DNA of 64,000 nt from Protula sp. h YS-2021 (lineage: Eukaryota; Annelida; Polychaeta; Sabellida; Serpulidae). A program made the position numbers and the translations under genes. Shown here one piece after another: positions 1-13,488 of this stretch. The notes under the pieces are model-generated. The model did no database searches. It was given only the letters and a program-made list of their open reading frames with translations, and was not told where the DNA came from. The stretch spans positions 14,291,556 to 14,355,555 of the forward strand of contig OX457027.1 of the NCBI GenBank assembly GCA_949752745.1. The letters are read 5' to 3'. The first letter of the stretch is position 1; each line of letters opens with the position of its first letter.

Positions 1-141
1 TCGCTGGACACAGGATTTCGCGAAAAGTGGGATAGGACACTGATCTGAATGTCACAAGAAAAAATATACTACATTTATCGGTAGCGGACCAAAGGTCGGG
101 GGAAGTTCAGGAGAAGATGACCTCTTCCTGACCAATTTATA

Positions 142-881
142 CTCAACAAAAAAAGAAACGCAACACCTATAGAGGGGGTTAATTTTTTTTATATTAGTAT
201 ATTTAATTTTTCTTGTACATTCTATTACTTGGAAAATGATGTCCAAACAATGTGTCAAAATCATTCCCCGCTCTATCTTACAACTGGAGCGAGCAGTCAC
301 GTGACCTAAACTGGTAGTCTAGCACATTGTGAAATAACCGCTGAGAGTTATTGAATTATTTTTTCATAGTCTCAACCCTTAAGAAAAAATGCACGTTGTG
401 CAAAATTTGAACTTTCTGGAACGATCCTAACCTATGGCACGGTTAAACGCAATTCAGCGAGAGCGTGCGATCGGCATGCTGGAAAGTGGAAAAACGGCAA
501 CTGACGAGGCGCGGGCGTTTGGCGTCCACAAATCGACGGTTACTCGCCTGAGAATAAGATTAGATACAACAGGGTCCACATCCGATCGTCCTAGAACGGG
601 CAGGCTACGGTCAACGACCCCAGACCAGGACCGACAGATCCGCGTGTCACACCCTATTCAACCCTATTAGGACACACGAGATATTAGGCTTGTGAACTGC
701 TTTTCGGATACCTTCAGTTTACGTAAGCATTACAGCGTAACGATAAGAATGTAGCTTTGAATTTTTTGAGAAATGAAATTATCTATTGATTCTGAGTCTA
801 TACCTAAAATTTTGTTGTTATCTGTCCAGTATTGACAATATAACAGCCATTTGAAAAAGTTGCGTTTCTTTTTTTGTTGAG
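142..881 (+). mobile_element. Tc1-like deletion derivative (740 bp)
   Basis: Positions 142-164 and 859-881 form a perfect 23-bp terminal inverted repeat that starts CTCAACAAAAAAAG. TA dinucleotides flank both ends (140-141 and 882-883), the target duplication of Tc1/mariner elements. The interior keeps only the N-terminal helix-turn-helix part of a transposase, so this is a non-autonomous copy. The perfect inverted repeats suggest a young copy or one still mobilised in trans. The inverted repeats and TA are seen directly; the superfamily follows from TA plus the transposase remnant. Confidence 0.9.
434..670 (+). pseudogene. Truncated Tc1-like transposase, DNA-binding N-terminus
   Basis: This 78-codon frame encodes the start of a Tc1-family transposase, which binds the element's inverted repeats and, when intact, excises and inserts the element by a DDE mechanism. 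The visible part is the first helix-turn-helix (RERAIGMLESGKTATD, then ARAFGVHKSTVTRLRIR) and the linker (TTGSTSDRPRTGR). An intact transposase is about 340 residues. Here the frame stops soon after RQIRVSH, and the second helix-turn-helix and whole catalytic domain are gone. It sits inside a 740-bp element with perfect ends, so it is an internal deletion product and cannot be active itself. No splice site suggests that it continues elsewhere. Confidence 0.88.
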
Positions 882-883
882 TA

Positions 884-3800
884 TAATATATATATATATA
901 TATTAAGTCACCTAATCCCAAAATGAAAATAAACAAAACATAATTATTTATTTCATATCTGGGGTATGTATTCTGCCCCAGTAAACCTTTGGTTTAGGTA
1001 AACCAGGGTTAAACCTCGTTTGTGAATGGATATGAATTTATAACATTGGTTTAGCTTATCCAAATTTTTTTTGGTAAAACCAATGGTTTAATCCAGTCAG
1101 CTAAAGCAAAGAGTTAACATTCGTGAATAGGGCGACAGCTGTTAGACTGAAATACAAACCATGTTTATCCAGGTGAACGTAAGGGTGACGGTTCGAGCCA
1201 TTCGCATTGCTCCTGAATCACGACTCATTTTGAATTCTTACTTCTCCTTAAAATCTATATCCTAAATATATTTTTAAACTATTTGCGCACTAGCAGCACT
1301 TTAAGGCAGCACACTAAGGTAGCACACTAAGCACACTCAGTACGTCCCATCAGACTGGAGAAATGGTTCATAACATTATTGTCCAAATTGACGTAGTTGT
1401 TTGTTTGTATTTTTAATTTTATTGAGCACCCACTTACCAGATAAAAGATATCCGAAGTTGACAGTTTGACATTTGCAAAACATTTATATCAACATGTCGA
1501 GGAGCTTCAGTTTAAACCACATGAACCAGAAGTTCCCTGATAGTGACTTTGTCTGGGTCAATGGTGAACTTTCACTTGAACATTATAAAGCTGATTCTAA
1601 ATAAACTAGCTAATAATCGAACCCTACTACAAAATGTCGCAATATTCACCCAAAATATGTAAATCTATGGACTGGTGTATTCACTTTATTACCTTATTTT
1701 TCAATCAATCAAACAATCGTGCTATTAAATTTCTAAATCAAAATTCTTCTTGCAATCACATATTAATTGCTCATTAAAATATAATATTTTACGTTATAGA
1801 TTTACATTTATGTTTGAAATTATTGTATTAGGTTTGGGGGTATATGTAATTTTAGCCCATTTATATATTAATATATGGATAAATGCGTTTAGTAGTTTTC
1901 AAAATGCGATTATAATCTCGAAGTTGTCGGGAGTTTCCTTGCCTTGATAATAGAATTTTATGCATTATACACTTATAAAAAACAGTAAAACCTCAACAAA
2001 CCGGACAGTGACGAGACTGAGCGGCTTTGTCCAATTTAATAAAACGTCAGTTATTATTTTCCACACTACAACAAAAATTGTAACTCAATATTATGCATAT
2101 TTAAAGTCATTACGTATTTCACACTGGGAAAAGCACTATGGAAAAATCCGCCGTGAGTAAAATTCACACTTTTCAGTAACTACATAGAACAGCCCCGCCG
2201 TCCAAATTGTTGCTATACCCGGATCCAGAGAAATATCACTTACACTCTTTTCATACAGAGGATTAAACAGGTCTAAACAGATTTAGCTGAGCCGCCCAAA
2301 TTTAACTGAGTTTAGTTGAGCCAGATTTTGATTTTTCATAGAACGGCTTCAGCAGGTTTAATTAAGCGAAGCAAATGAACGTCAAAATCTCGTAATTACA
2401 AAACAACACCTTTTTTGAAGAAATTTTACTATTTTAGAAAAGCTTTAGAATTTTTGCTTATTTATGAACAAGAAACAATAGGAAAATGCGAAGATAATTT
2501 AAAATTATTTCCTTTCAAAAGCAAACGGCAAAAGACATTAAGATAATTTTTTCTTAAAACAATTTTGAAGTAATCTCTGTCTTTCAATAAAATAACAATA
2601 AATATAGCAATAACAAATAATAATAATATTATATATTTTGTTTGAGTTTTAAAAGGATTTTATTATTTCTATTATTTTAATTTTTGCTTAAAAGTAGGAT
2701 ACCATTCTTAAACCAATTTCAACCTAGAACGTGTTCATACTCGACTTAACAGGGTTTAGCTAAACCTTGTTTCACACAGAAGATGTAAACAAGTTTAGTT
2801 AAATTAAACCTGTTAAGCAGCTGTATAAAAAGAGAATAACTGAGCCATGATCTGGATTATTGCGCTTTCTCTGTCACCACACAATGACTGATATCCAATG
2901 TTTTGGGTTATTCAACAATTCAACAATTCATTAGATATGTAAAAGTCATAAATACAGAATCGCTTATTGCAAACTCTTGCAGAACTCCCAAAAGGGCTAT
3001 GTTATGCCTCTTGATGGTGAACTCCGATATAAAACAATGGGATTGTTATACGACATGTGCATGCTATTCCCGCTACAAAAGAACAGCAAGCAATGAATAT
3101 TCAGTGGGTCTTATCTAAAGCGTTCCGTATGTTGGGGTTCTTTGTTCAATTAATCTTTCTTTTGGTACTACGCCGGGTGTCCGATGTCCGTAATAGTGAG
3201 GTATCCGGTTTGCTGGGATTTCTTTTTGTAATTTAAATGAATGGACAATAAAAATGGACTGAAAAATCGTCCAGAGTATCGAGGGTGAATAGACTTGAGG
3301 TTTCACTGTTTACATAAAAACCCATTACATTAGACACATTATAAATATTCTCTCTGGTCAAGCATAAAACAAGGGTTGACCAAAGAGAACCATGGAGATA
3401 CGAGGGCTACCAAAAGTGAGTAGAGAATATCTCCCATGGTTTGTGATTGCGATTTTCCGTGGTGCCAAACAGGATTACCATAGCTGCCTAGTTTATCAAT
3501 AGTCTGACACAGAAAAAAATCTAACCCTTTACCTGGCTGTGTATGTGGTCAACTGATAGCATGTTTTCTTCAGGAAAAAATAAAGAATGAGTATTCGGAG
3601 CACCTTTGATAACTCTAGTGACGAGTGTTGTTTTAATTTGCTGGTTCTTGAGGCTATTAGCGATTCACTGACAGAGTTTCGTAGAATTACTGTTCAGGTA
3701 AAACTAAGCACAGCTGTGCTTATAAATGACGTGGACTTGATCTTATACCTACTTCGGTATTTATACGTGGATCAGTTCTTACCGGACATCGCTTGCTCAC

Positions 3801-5640
3801 CTAACTGGTGAATAACATCAGTGGTGCTTTAGAAATACAAAAGTGCAACAGTTCTATCTTAACTGAATAAAGTCATCTTATCTATCAGGAAGATCCAGGA
3901 GAGTGTACATAACTGGTGAATACTCTGGGCTCTTGTCATCAAATGTTTCGGTGTTACAAGTATAAGAAATAAGACTTTGTAGTCATTAAACTCAACTCTT
4001 ACGTAACTCACTGTTACTCTTTCATTTCTACTCAGATGGTAGTTAAATTATTCAAAAATCCTAGGAAAATTCCCCACTCACCCGAACAAAAGGTTATATG
4101 TAATCCTGCGACACGCATATATCATATATCATATAGAATGAAGAATGACAACAATAAACTAAAACTTAATCCCACTAAAACCTTGTTCTTAGTCATCTGT
4201 AGTATCAAATATAAAGACAAGGTTGAAATTGAATATATATATCTTCGTGATGCTTACATACTCTATAGTGGTGGACACTGCGCAAAACCTTGAAGTTATT
4301 TACTGTGTTCATTATTTAAGTCCCCACATTTAAGTTCCCACATGAACAAAGTTTAACAAACATATTACGTCTACTTAGCCTGGATAAATTAACCGGCCAG
4401 TCTTTGACTAGAGAAACACCCAGAAGAAAGAGCAGGCAGGACCACCTATTTTTTTAAATTGCATGAAAATGAAAAACAAACGAATTTACATATTCTGATT
4501 GGTGAGTCGCAAGCAAAGTGGTGCCGCATAACCCTTTCAACATTGTCGATATGTACATAGAATAGAGCAGATTTATTTATAAGAGATTTATAATTTAGCA
4601 CAATAAACTAAACCCTGGGGGAAGGGGATGGGGAATGCTCTTAACATTCAAAGGGACAGTGATGTTTGCTTAAAGATGGCATTGAATATAGATCCCCCTC
4701 CTCCATAAATTTGTCTAATTGAGAAACACCACTCCTAAAAACACATTTTACTTGAAAAGATATTATAGTAAAATAAATCACTTATAAGATCACTTAAGAT
4801 CACTCAAGTTTGGCGACTGGAAAAGTTCGCTAATTTTCTATCTGAAATAAAGGTTCTATAATAAATATTCCGAATTAAGCACAAATCGTTACACTGGCTT
4901 AATACGATTGCTGAACTCTACTTATATACTACACCCGAAAAGCATGCCGTTAACAAATTGACTATTAATCATTTAACCTACTTTTTAAGCGCACGATTAA
5001 GGACAGCTAACAAGTGTTCCTGGCGATAAGGGATATCGTAGTTTCTCTTTAAATCAATCATCAATTTTGCATTTATTTAAATGTCTTTGATACACGAAGG
5101 GCGAAGATAACAATAAAATAGATATAAGTAGGTTTTTTATCACAGCTTTTTTCGTTATCCTTTAATGTGTTTGTTCTCATGTGAACTCTGATAACATCAA
5201 ATGAGAGAAAATCATATTAATCTACTTAAAATTGAAGCAATTAATATTGAATAATGTATGATATTTTAATATTGTATAATATTGCAAGTTACCATCTAGA
5301 AACCTGTCTACAATTGTGAAGATACATCAACTGATCAACATTATTAAATACTCCGAAACGTTTTGCCGAATCACAGAATACTTTGTACAAAATCAATTAG
5401 AAATAAAATGACTCAAATATCAAAAACTTCATTTTCATCAAATTTAGAGACCGTATTCCTCAATTTATATCCTCAAATCTGAATTGCAATTATTTTGGTG
5501 GATTTCTAAAAATACTTATACTATTAATTACTATACAGAACACGACTAAAGTTGAGTATTCTGCTTAAAGACAAAATTCTCAAAAAATCCGCATAAAATC
5601 TTTTAAGTATCTTTTCATGAAAATTAGATTGTAAAAAGAA
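884..5640. other. AT-rich stretch without a recognisable gene
   Basis: No open frame here looks like a known protein and none has convincing splice signals. Degenerate GTTTAA/TTAAAC-rich inverted segments occur around 970-1110 and 2250-2830; they look like old short inverted-repeat elements but have no clear ends. A sequence ending in GAGGTTTCACTGT near 3295-3310, with AATAGTGAGGT upstream near 3190, resembles a single Tigger-type end. An imperfect inverted repeat around CCATGG lies at about 3385-3445. Confidence 0.6.
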
Positions 5641-6286
5641 TTTTGACATAAATTAACATTTCTTGAATGAACTGGGATTTTCTTACTATGGATTGAAATC
5701 AAATTGCATAAAAAAACTTTAAACGACTGAAAAATTTATTCTAACGCATTTCATTCAAACGCAAAACACATGTAATGTCTGCAGAGCTTGTTGCACATTA
5801 CCGCAGAAATCAATAATCAGATAGCCCACCGCTGTGCTGCACACTCTGTTAAGTTTTTCTGAGCGTGGACGTTATTAACTAAATGAAATTCCATCCCATA
5901 CCATGATTCCTGCTCCGTTAAATAGTTCCTACCGAATGAAAAGATTGTCACTGAGGCGTCTTTTGACATAAATTAACATTTCTTAAATGAACTGGGATTT
6001 TCTTACTACAAAGTGAAATCAAATTTGCATAAAGAAAACTTTAAACGACTGAAAAATGTATTGTAACGCATTTCATTCAAACGCAAAACACATGTAATGT
6101 CTGCAGAGCTTGTTGCACTTTACGGCAGAAATCAATAATCAGATAGGCCACCGCTGTGCTGCACACTCTGTTAAGTTTTTCTGAGCGTGGACGTTATTAA
6201 CTAAATGAAATTCCATCCCATACCATGATTCCTGCTCCGTTAAATAGTTCCTTCCGAATGAAAAGATTGTCACTGACGCGTCTTTT
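5641..6286. repeat. Tandem duplication, 320-bp unit, 2 copies
   Basis: The segment starting TTTTGACATAAATTAACATT at 5641 repeats from 5961 with only scattered substitutions and one-base indels. The second copy ends near 6286 at a CGTCTTTTG that matches the unit junction. No reading frame runs through the unit. It is a recent segmental tandem duplication of unknown content. Confidence 0.88.
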
Positions 6287-6683
6287 GCTTGGTTGGCGCC
6301 AATTCGCTGGTGTCGGTCACGTTTGCCCGTGTTTTTAAAATTCAGTATAAGTGAAGGTGCGAAACCATCAAAAACATGGGTACTTTCTGCGTAAGGCCAC
6401 TGTTTGAGGACAATTTCTGAGAAATTTCAATACCAGTTTCACAGGTTAGTAAAAGCTATTGTGTTTTAACAAAATGTGGTAGAATCGATTTTTTCAGCAG
6501 CATAAGTAGTAATTGTTTTAATTTTTTTTTTTTTTAAATTTGATTTCAAGCCATTTAGTCAAAACATTTTTGTGACTCAAAACGTCCAGTGGAGCATTTT
6601 TGTGGAAATTTGTTTTAATATTGTCCTAAATATTTCGTAATAAATTCCAAAATACACTAACATATAGCATGCCTGCATGACTT

Positions 6684-7041
<358 letters not shown>

Positions 7042-7239
7042 CAATGTAGAAACGAAACGAAACGAAAATTTCTTTCTGAACAAACTATTAAATTAAGCAG
7101 TTGAGCGACCAAGAAATCCAGACTACAAACGTATCAACTATTTCGACTGATATGGATTTCAGATTCATTCTTGACACGGCAATTCTGAAGGCTATATAAA
7201 ACGCTAGGACCAGATTACAAAATATCTTGTTTCTAAAAG

Positions 7240-7930
7240 TGTGAAGTTGTACCTGGCCACTTACAACGTTATGCAACAATACACTATAATGGGCAACGTG
7301 CCACTTACGCCAGTTTATCAGGATACTGCAGCACATACTCGGTCACTTACCGCTTAACAGTGTGTGCTGGGTCATTTGCAACATCGTGTAAAGAACACAA
7401 TAGCATGTACCGGTCCAAAAACACCATCGTGCAGAAGGATACGGAAGCGCGTACCGGGGGACTTATATCATCGCTTAAGAGGACTCTACAGTGTGTACTG
7501 TGTCCCGTACAATATCGTGTAATAGGATACTGTACCGTGTTCAGGGCAACTAACAAGAGAGTGTAACAGGATACAACAGTACTGGGACACTTACGTCATC
7601 GCTTGAGAGGATTCTTCAGTGTGTAAGTTGCCACTTACAGCATCGTGTAAAAAGATACTGCGCCGTGTACCAGGAAACTAACAACAGAGCGTAACAGGAT
7701 ACTGCAAAGTGTACTGGGTCACTTGCTCGTCCTGTAGCGTGTGCCAGACCACTGACAACAGAGTGTAACAGGATACTGCAAAGTGTACTGGGTCACTTGC
7801 TCGTCCTGTAGCGTGTGCCAGGCCACTGACAACAGAGTGAAACAGGATACTGCAAAGTGTACTGGGTCACTTGCTCATCCTATAGCGTGTGCCAGGCCAC
7901 TGACAACAGAGTGCGTCAGGCCACTAACAA
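7240..7930. repeat. 74-bp minisatellite, degenerate to the left
   Basis: A unit containing CAGGATACTGCAAAGTGTAC recurs exactly 74 bp apart at 7695, 7769 and 7843. Increasingly diverged copies (GGATACTG.., GTGTACTG..) extend left to about 7240. The right side holds the homogeneous copies. Confidence 0.85.
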
Positions 7931-10282
7931 CACAGAACATTTGTAAAAGCATGTTCTGTATCTAAATTAGTGTCTACCAAAATGTTTCTACTTAATCAGG
8001 ATAACGGTCAGTAACTGTCACAAAGGATGATCTGATGATACAGGATATCTTGCTCTCTCTCTCTCTTTTAAAATACAATCACCAAAAAATTACAAACGAA
8101 TCCGATTTTACAAAATTTTGTCCAAAAAGTGCCATTTGAATATAATTTATTTCTTCTAAAAACAAATTACCTCAAATTAATTTAATAATTGAAAACAAGA
8201 TTCATTTAGGCAGTCTGTCCCAATATACTAGTCTGAGGACATAGACGCCAGTTGATAAGCTCTGGGGTATCAAGTAAATCAAGAATACGTTACCCAGCAG
8301 GAGGGAGCAATATATCTAACAGTCAAGATAACCTGGAACATCAGACAGCTCACAACAGAGCTCATCAGAGCAATTACGTCAGCGTACACTGAAAGAATTG
8401 AAATATCAGGTTGTTAACGTTACTTGGGATTCCATTTGTTCAGTCACTCTTTGGACGTTTTCTTACTATTCACATTTCTTAAGATAAATAAATAACTAAT
8501 TAATTAATATAACTTTTCATGTGTCTCAAATGTCGCTGCATTTCCATATTTTTAGAATTAAAGCAATAGAATCTATGGCTGTAGACAATAAGATACATTA
8601 AATTTTCCTATTTTTAACTGTATATGTATTGCATACACATAAATACGTTTAGAAAATAACTTAAGCATCTTTTTAACCTATAACATTATTTGCCCAATCA
8701 TGACGGATGTGTCAATGTACACACACAATGCACAATGCCCTCTTGTTAACAGTCAAACAACAGATCTCTAAGGCAGACATTATCGCTTTTTATATGATGG
8801 ATTGTTCTATGAAAAACATTTCTATGTATACTTTAAAATATACGTAAACCTTTTTGTATTCATGTAATTTCATGCTAATTATCAGAACTTGAATAATATT
8901 AGCTTTAAAAAGTAAATGGCAACGAAATTGACATAACTAAATGAAGATATGTCTATAGAGTTTTGCCTTGCTAAGAAAAAACTGTCTATACTATCTTTTG
9001 CATACGTTTTAGGTAATAACCCCTCTTGAACTGTATAATATCCACACGACAGCAAGGCTGATATCAAATTATTTTTTCTTCGATATTTTAAGTTAAATGC
9101 ATTTAAGCTCAACTGAATCAGTTCAAAGTTGTATACAATTATTTATCATATTTTAAGGGTAGTATCGTAGAATTTCTGATGATTAGAAGAGAATTTCCAA
9201 TCTTTTCTGGTTTGTTTCTTAAATGCTAATTTTGCTTAAATTTAGTGAAGTCACCAAAACAATATTAATTTTGTCATAATGACTTGTAACACGTATTTTT
9301 CAGAATCCCCTGTGTAACGGCAAGATGTAAAGAAAAATATTTAAAATAATAAAGTAATTGCAAACATTTGGAAAGAAATATATTAAGAGTAAAAGAACCA
9401 AATAACTTTAATTGTGATACTGCTTATTTATAAAAAGTGGTACCATAACGTGCAGTACAAAGGCCTAGAACTGAATGTATTAGTTATCCTGTAAGCAAAT
9501 GTAACAAAAACTTAGACGGATTAAATTAAAGATTGTTATTTTTAAAACGAATGCACCGATATGAGATTTATTTTTTTGTGATTTCGTATAGGATCTACTG
9601 AAGTCTGTATGTCGTACTATGCCTTAATACCATAATGTTTTAAATATAGTTCCATATCATTTTTTTACTTTCTTTTCTGGTTTTCCGTTTTTGTTTCTAT
9701 TTTTATTTTACATGTGAACATGTAAAAATACATATATACTGAAGTATTGCCTATCTACTGACACACTTAACTAACCCAAAATATCAGTAACTGCCATGCT
9801 GCCTTATAAAACAACATAAACTAACCGAACCCTAAAAATTGAAATGGCCATGTTTAAATTGCAATTTCAGGTTGTCATTCGCCTATACCTTATAATCTGA
9901 TTAATCTACACTAACTTCAAAGTCGTCTATATTACTCAGTTTGTGCAGGAAACAAGACATGCAGTATTGTTTGAGTATCCCTTGCTCATCATTTTTAAAC
10001 TGAGGCGAAATATAATTATTTTGGGAGTAAATTGGAAAACATTTTTCTTTAGATACATATTTATTTGTTTTGCTTGGTTTGTAAAACTTTCCTTTAATAA
10101 AATCATAGTTTATTCAAAGTAGAATGTCACTAAAGCATAAATATTTGTATTTATAAAGGTCTGAATTATGTTTTGCTAAAAAATGTTTTAATAATACTTT
10201 TGCATTGTTGATTGCAATCTTGCTGTGTCATGCAAAAATTTTCCAGCGTCTCAAATCTCCTAAAAGATGGAGCAGGTGGCGT

Positions 10283-10284
<2 letters not shown>
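7931..10284. other. AT-rich stretch, no gene seen
   Basis: Apart from a short (CT)n run near 8052-8066 I see no repeats with clear borders, no RNA gene and no coding frame with family resemblance or paired splice sites. Confidence 0.6.

Positions 10285-10352
<68 letters not shown>
10285..10352. repeat. (AT)n microsatellite
   Basis: Pure alternating AT for about 68 bases. Confidence 0.97.
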
Positions 10353-10354
<2 letters not shown>

Positions 10355-12040
10355 GAGGCTTTTAAACTGGTTTGAAATTAATAATAAGTGTCAAATTTTT
10401 GCAGCTGTATTAATGCATGCTTAGCAAATTTTGTTATCACTTGAGATGCTGAGGGTTTTGTGTGTTGGTGGGGCCGTTGCAAGGTTATCAGTCGTAAGCA
10501 AAACAATTTATTTTGTCCTAACAATCCTAATTCTTAAAAAATGTTTGAAATGAGTAGTCATTTCTCCGACATCAGTTTTCTGTGAAGCTTACCTTCGGAA
10601 ACTGCAATTATGCAAAAATAATGCGCCTATGAAATCTGCGCCCGTGTTCAATTACGTTGACGCAGAGGACACTATTTGGCATATGTTCTGTAACTGTCCA
10701 AAAACAATAAACATAATGCGACTGATTTTAAATTTGATTTAAGTCCCAAGTGTTAATTGTGCTGAATTTATTTTTGGAACAAAGGAGGTTGCACTAAATG
10801 TGATCTTTATTCTGTCCAAGTGGCATATATACAAGTCTTGGTTTCATAGCAAGAGATTCTCAGTTTTAAGCGGGGTTTCGACTCTGAAAAGCTAAAACTC
10901 ATATTTTGAGCAAGTTTTACAAGGGAATTGCAGATTTTTATCAAGGCGGACGCAAACCATTCAGAAAGCAGGGTTTTCGAAGCAAAATGGAGTAAATTTC
11001 TCTTCCTTCTAGAGCTTTAAATGTTGGCTAAGGTAAGCTATTTTCTTACATTTTTTCTCTCTCTTATGTATGTTTTCTATTTCAGTTTCTATGTTCTCAT
11101 TGTAAAAAATAATAAAAGTTTCAATAAAAAAAACAACGTTGAGCAAACTTAAACTTACGCTCAGTCTCAAAATTTGAGCTGAGTTTGAGCTTCAGTCTTT
11201 CAGTAAGTAAAACTTCACCTCAATGTGAGCATAGACCGTACGGTGTAAAGTCCAAAAGATTAAGTGAAATCAAAAGAAGATAGCTAGTGAACTTTATTCT
11301 CACCATAAATGTCCATAGTACTATATTTCAGGCATTTTTAGTTATACACGCAAACATTTCTCCCGTTGCCCACAGAAAGGGTCTAGTGTTAAGCGGGGTT
11401 TCGACTCTGAAAAGCTTAAACTCATATTTTGAGCAATTGCTCAAGTGAGTTTGAAACTCATATTTCAGACTCAGTTTGAGAATGAGTTTGAACTAAGTTA
11501 TTGAAAACCAGCCCAGCTAGATCGTACATTAATCCCAAGAAAACCTTATGACAACCAACCCCTCGGCCAACGCCTCCCTCTCCCCCCTCTTCCCCCTCTC
11601 TCACAGAAGACGGGGTTTTTTTTGCTCAGATTTTTCGCGCAATGCATATGGTGACACTTTGATACAGACCCTGGGTGCAGCATTGCTAACGCCCAGTCAG
11701 ACATACATATGACCCCCACTCTCGCGCTATAGGCTCACAGACAGCTGTTCTATCTATTCCCACTTCAGTACACAAATTATTCTCTATGAGTTCTTTAATT
11801 ATTGCTCAGTAAAAGCAGATTTCAGGCAAAACCTGCTTTTACAACTATATGAAAATTTTGAGTACCCTGCGGATTGAACATTTATGATACAGTGTGTATT
11901 TGAATCATTCCTTTGTTGACAAAAAGTGCATGTGATATATCTCGTTGAATAATTTGTTATTTACTGCACGAATTATACCTTGGTCATGTTTTGGCTCTGA
12001 GAACCCTGTCATTAGAACAGAGTATGTTTATTTTTTAATT
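10353..12040. other. No gene seen; dispersed 60-bp direct repeat
   Basis: A roughly 60-bp segment containing AGCGGGGTTTCGACTCTG occurs at about 10864 and again at about 11391, followed in both by AAAAGCT, AAACTCATATTTTGAGCAA. Between and around the copies are further GTTTGAGTTTGAG-like words. No coding frame is convincing. Confidence 0.65.
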
Positions 12041-12245
12041 GTGCTACCTTGATCTTCTCACTTTTTAACTGTACCAGCTAGATCCTCTCACTTTTTAACT
12101 CTACCAGCTAGATCCTCTCACTTTTTAACTCTACCAGCTAGATCCTCTCACTTTTTAACTCTACCAGCTAGATCCTCTCATTTTTAACCGTACCAGCTAG
12201 ATAATCTCACTGTTTAACTTACCAGCTAGATCCTCTCACTTTTTG
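12041..12245. repeat. 30-bp minisatellite, about 6 copies
   Basis: The unit contains TAGATCCTCTCACTTTTTAA followed by CTCTACCAGC. The copies at the right end are slightly shortened. Confidence 0.93.
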
Positions 12246-12541
12246 CAACCATACATGCTTCATGTTTTATGATTATGGCACTTCCTGGAATATAATCGCC
12301 TTGACTTTTCTGAAAGTACAACTAAGCGATAAATGAGCAATAATTAGCAATGATTAGTGTCTTCATTAATGCTTATTGCTACTCCAATTGTTTACGGAAT
12401 CTTTACATCTTCATTTCTTCCTCCACAACACACGTTTTACTTCATTTACTAATTCATCAACAATTTTAAGTACTTGTTTTACATTTTCCAAAAGATTAAA
12501 ACATGTTTTTCTCAGCCGTTTTCTTTTCAGTTTGGATTAGG

Positions 12542-12576
12542 TATTATTATTATTATTATTGCTATTATTATTGTTG

Positions 12577-12668
<92 letters not shown>

Positions 12669-12676
12669 GTTATTAT
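12542..12676. repeat. (ATT)n microsatellite
   Basis: About 45 trinucleotide units with a few interruptions (GCT, GTT) near the ends. Frames reading poly-Ile, poly-Tyr, poly-Leu or poly-Asn through it are repeat artefacts. Confidence 0.97.
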
Positions 12677-12795
12677 GTAGTCGACTTTGGAACTTGATGC
12701 GCGCTTTATGGTTAAATAGCTCATATACAGCATTGATCACAGCCAAAACGAGGCAGTCATACATACATTATCTTCGTATCTGTACATACAAAGTA

Positions 12796-13488
12796 CAGCG
12801 AAACCCCTTTATTATGGACTTATTTTTCAGTCTGTTTTAAAACGCCATAGAGTTCCTTTATATCTAGACCCCCCTATTGTGGACACCCCTCTATTCAGAA
12901 TTAGGGACACTCTTTTTAATCCGTAAGTACGGTTACACATTTAAAAGAACCCCTCTATTGTTGACAGTCAAATTGCTGTCCATATTTCGTGCGTTATCAA
13001 CTCCTATTAGCTTGTTACTCGGTAGTGTTTGTTTTTTCCCTGTTGTTGTCTGTGGGTAATGACTACATTACATTGAACACAGTGCATGTAAAGACAATGG
13101 GGCTTATTACAAAAGATGTGCGCTTAAGAGAGAAGCTTTATACGACTAATCCTTCTTGGCATGTGCTCCGTCTTTTAAAATGCGCATAAAAGAGCAAATA
13201 ATTCATTGTCTTTATACTCAGTTCATACGTAAAACACGGTGTTATTTTATAATAAGTGTTAAGTCTGAATATGGGTGGTGTGAAAAGAAAAGTGAACAAG
13301 GTTTCGTTATCTGATAAAGTTAAAATAATCAAAGCTAGTGATGTAAAAAGTGTGAGAAAAATAGGCAAAGATTTCTTTTGTAGTTGTCAGATATAACTCA
13401 AATTAACAGCACCTCGAAAATAGGGACACACCGCCATTAGGGACAAAATTATTCAGTCACTTTTATCCCTAATAGCGGGGTTTCACTG
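12796..13488 (+). mobile_element. Tigger/pogo-like deletion derivative (693 bp)
   Basis: The left end CAGCGAAACCCC and the right end GGGGTTTCACTG are inverted repeats of the Tigger type (CAGTGAAACCCC), flanked by TA at 12794-12795 and 13489-13490. Interior segments such as ACCCCTCTATTGTTGACA and the GGGACACACCGCCATTAGGG near the right end repeat the theme. The body keeps a short transposase N-terminus. The ends and TA are seen directly; the family assignment comes from the end sequence plus the helix-turn-helix remnant. Confidence 0.87.
13271..13396 (+). pseudogene. Tigger/pogo transposase N-terminal fragment
   Basis: A 41-codon frame starts ATGGGTGGTGTG and reads KRKVNKVSLSDKVKIIKA, then SVRKIGKDF. 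This matches the first, CENP-B/pogo-type helix-turn-helix of Tigger transposases, which binds the terminal repeats. It stops at 13394-13396 just after the third helix region. Intact Tigger transposases exceed 400 residues and carry a second DNA-binding domain and a DDE catalytic domain, none of which remain. It lies inside the 693-bp element with matching ends, so it is a remnant of that element and not a host gene. Confidence 0.8.

Noticed and set aside
1190..1201. GGTTCGAGCC word resembling a pol III B box
   Set aside because: No A box at a suitable distance upstream and no tRNA-like fold.
12474..12840. Poly-Ile, poly-Tyr, poly-Asn and poly-Leu frames
   Set aside because: They are translations of the (ATT)n microsatellite.
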